A stretch of 64,000 bases of DNA from contig NZ_QTVG01000006.1 in assembly GCF_003460505.1 (NCBI RefSeq), positions 203,541 through 267,540 of the forward strand, written 5' to 3'. The notes beneath the pieces are model-generated. The model did no database searches. It saw only the letters and a list, made by a program, of their open reading frames with translations, and was not told the origin of the DNA. The position numbers and the translations under genes are program-made. Source of the stretch: Eubacterium sp. AF36-5BH. GTDB lineage: Bacteria > Bacillota > Clostridia > Lachnospirales > Lachnospiraceae. Below, one piece after another: positions 62,250-64,000 of the stretch (position 1 is the first letter of the stretch; each line of letters starts with the position of its first letter).

Positions 62250-64000
62250 ATGAGAAAACAATTTAAGAAGGGTGTTGCTATTTTAAGTGCAGTTTCTATG
62301 GTGGCAGCAGGTATATCATATGTACCACAGAATGTAAAAGCTGACGCACCAGTGATAGCAGTTCAGGATAGCGAAGAAGGAGTGGATTATTCAAGCCTTA
62401 CATATACAAAGGCAGAACCAAATGGTGGTGGAGAGTTCCCAGAACTTTATTATTCAGTTATAACAGATGAACTTCATGCAAATGTAGGTTATTTTGATGC
62501 AGGAGCAACATTCCAGTTTGCTTATTCAGCAGATAATAAGCAGGAGGATACAAAGATTACAGTAAATGGCGTTGAAACTGAACCAGGTGCTGGGGTTGTA
62601 TCAATGTATATTAGTGGCTTAACAAAGTTGAATCCGAAAGCAATGGAAGATAATGCTTATACACATGTTGTTATTACAAGCACAACAGGTAAGCTTGAAA
62701 TTGTGTTTAAGAAAGGTACCCCAGCAAGTTCTGACACAACAACAACTACAACAACAGAACCAACAACTACAACAACAGAACCAACAACTACAACAACAAC
62801 AACAACTACTACTACTACTACAGAAGCACCTGAAGTTACAACACCTGCAAAGGTACCTGGTTTAACATATGCAGGAAATGAAACTTTACCATTTTATTTT
62901 GCATGGCAGGGTGTAGCAGGAGCTAATGGTTACAATGTATATTTAGATGGAAAACTTATCACTAAAGTAGACGGTGTAACATACGAATTTAGTAAAGACT
63001 TATTTGCAGAAGCTCGTGAATATATAATTGAAGTAGCTGCTGTAAATGAAGCGGGAGAAGGCATCAAAGCTGAATATAAATATACTGTAGAATCTAAAGA
63101 ACCTGATTCAACAAAGAATGAGGAGACAGATTCAACAAAAAATGAAGAGTCAAATTCATCATCATCAACAGAAGAAGATGTAAAAGTACCTGTTGCAGTT
63201 ACAGGATTAGCATATACAGGAACAGAAGAAGCATCATTCAAATTCTCATGGGATGCATCAGAAGGTGCTGAATCATATAATGTATACTTAAACGATAAAT
63301 TTGTTACATCAACTGTAACACCTGAATATAGCTTTGACACTGCATTATTTGAAAAAGCAGGCACATACACAATTTCAGTTGAAGCTGTAAACAAAGCAGG
63401 TAAGAGTGATAAGACATCAATTGACTATGTTGTAAAAGAACCAGCTTCAAGTGAATCAAAAGACGATAATACAAAAGTTACAATGCCAAGTGATTATACA
63501 GCATTTGAGAATAACGCAGATTTTGGATATAAGTTTGTAAGTGCACCTGAAGCTGCAAAAGCAGAGGTTAAAACAGACCAGGGAGAAAACTTATTTATTG
63601 CCTTTACAGCAGTAGAAGGATTTTTACCTGATTACACAGGATTAAAAGTTAATGGAACAGACGTGGATGTTGCGAAAGGTGCAGGAATTACACTTCCAAA
63701 ATCTTTATTAACAAAGAAAGTAAATGAAGTTATTATTTTAGACAAAGATGGAAAAGAAGTAGTTCTTAACGTATTTAACGTAAATGGAGAAGGAGAAATT
63801 CCAACGAGTCCAAGTGTAACTGAACCAGATGCATCAACACCAGATGCATCAACACCAGATGTATCAACACCAGATGCATCAACACCAGATGCATCAACAC
63901 CAGATACATCAAAACCAGATGAAACAACAACACCAAAGCCTACAACAGCTAAGCCAACAACAGCTAAGCCAACAGTTAAACCAACAACAGCTAAGCCAAC
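62250..64000 (+). CDS. Secreted repeat protein with two fibronectin domains, cut by right edge
   Basis: The frame opens at ATG 62250 (AAAGGAG upstream) and stays open to base 64000, at least 583 residues. A signal peptide ends near QNVKADA. Residues about 45-155 hold the small VNG/GAGV/LTK module; a poly-Thr/Glu-Pro linker follows (62740-62823). Two fibronectin III domains follow (about 200-290 and 310-395; both with WxxxxGAxxYNVYL cores). A second VNG/GAG/LTK module covers about 415-515, then TPDAS/TPDVS repeats and a Thr-Ala-Lys-Pro linker. The linker is nearly the same as that of the protein from 48799, so I expect the Lys-rich C-terminal domain just beyond the window. Confidence 0.8.
   Translation, partial: MRKQFKKGVAILSAVSMVAAGISYVPQNVKADAPVIAVQDSEEGVDYSSLTYTKAEPNGGGEFPELYYSVITDELHANVGYFDAGATFQFAYSADNKQEDTKITVNGVETEPGAGVVSMYISGLTKLNPKAMEDNAYTHVVITSTTGKLEIVFKKGTPASSDTTTTTTTEPTTTTTEPTTTTTTTTTTTTTEAPEVTTPAKVPGLTYAGNETLPFYFAWQGVAGANGYNVYLDGKLITKVDGVTYEFSKDLFAEAREYIIEVAAVNEAGEGIKAEYKYTVESKEPDSTKNEETDSTKNEESNSSSSTEEDVKVPVAVTGLAYTGTEEASFKFSWDASEGAESYNVYLNDKFVTSTVTPEYSFDTALFEKAGTYTISVEAVNKAGKSDKTSIDYVVKEPASSESKDDNTKVTMPSDYTAFENNADFGYKFVSAPEAAKAEVKTDQGENLFIAFTAVEGFLPDYTGLKVNGTDVDVAKGAGITLPKSLLTKKVNEVIILDKDGKEVVLNVFNVNGEGEIPTSPSVTEPDASTPDASTPDVSTPDASTPDASTPDTSKPDETTTPKPTTAKPTTAKPTVKPTTAKP
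62740..62823 (+). repeat. Trinucleotide-rich Thr linker
   Basis: Runs of ACA and ACT codons with interspersed GAACCA encode a Thr-rich linker with TEP units. The run of five ACT codons at 62807-62821 is a likely slippage site. Confidence 0.85.
63835..63915 (+). repeat. 15-bp coding repeats matching those at 51046
   Basis: About five copies of ACACCAGATGCATCA-type units encoding TPDAS/TPDVS/TPDTS. Their bases are almost the same as the array in the adhesin gene 12.7 kb upstream, in the same orientation. Confidence 0.9.

Noticed and set aside
1..64000. CRISPR arrays, tRNA or rRNA genes, prophage or integrase genes
   Set aside because: None seen on reading either strand; the tandem arrays present are in-frame coding repeats, and the 28-bp series at 44564 has only three palindromic units with spacers that are themselves similar.

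Overview
The window is AT-rich chromosomal DNA from an anaerobic, probably gut-associated member of the Clostridia, most likely Lachnospiraceae. I infer this from the low GC, strong AGGAG-type ribosome binding sites, sporulation genes (spoIIR, a SipL-like SPOCS/LysM protein, a CotS-like kinase), solute-binding-protein sugar transporters without their own ATPase, and large secreted proteins with Thr/Pro linkers. The species cannot be fixed from sequence reading alone. I saw no rRNA, tRNA, CRISPR array or phage module.

Region 1 (1-9306) is core: a MocR-type regulator cut by the left edge, CCA-adding enzyme, CotS-like protein, phosphoglucomutase, a PrcB-like lipoprotein, the SipL-like protein, ispE, and spoIIR on the minus strand.

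Region 2 (9516-19423) is the most unusual part. A consensus promoter drives a 56-residue peptide gene. After a hairpin come seven tightly packed genes: a subtilisin-like protease fused to a P-loop domain, a 772-residue BtrH-like protein, an unknown protein, an ABC exporter, a second BtrH-like protein, an acyl-carrier-like protein and a second ABC exporter. In butirosin synthesis BtrH is an acyltransferase that takes its acyl group from a carrier protein. The set therefore looks like a ribosomally made peptide pathway with carrier-protein-dependent acylation, proteolysis and export. No radical SAM, LanB/LanM, YcaO or C39-exporter gene is present.

Region 3 (19533-24655) holds murI, a DUF1934 protein, a decayed surface-protein gene, a membrane protein, a PlsC-type acyltransferase and a secreted carbohydrate-binding-like protein with a C-terminal membrane anchor.

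Region 4 (24682-48628) is a beta-1,3-glucan utilisation locus: two solute-binding proteins, two permease pairs, a propeller/TPR/Yip1 membrane protein, a DUF5696 protein, secreted GH16 endoglucanase, a LacI-type regulator, GH161 and GH94 phosphorylases and a GH17 enzyme. The likely flow is outside cleavage, import, then phosphorolysis to glucose 1-phosphate, which phosphoglucomutase (encoded in region 1) could convert to glucose 6-phosphate.

Region 5 (48707-64000) is a run of secreted proteins: a double F5/8-type-C adhesin, an 1804-residue phosphodiester glycosidase/metallophosphatase, a secreted CotH-family kinase and two smaller repeat proteins, the last cut by the right edge. Four share a very Lys-rich C-terminal fibronectin-like domain behind a Thr/Pro linker. 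A secreted kinase and phosphatase in one operon suggest surface phosphorylation.
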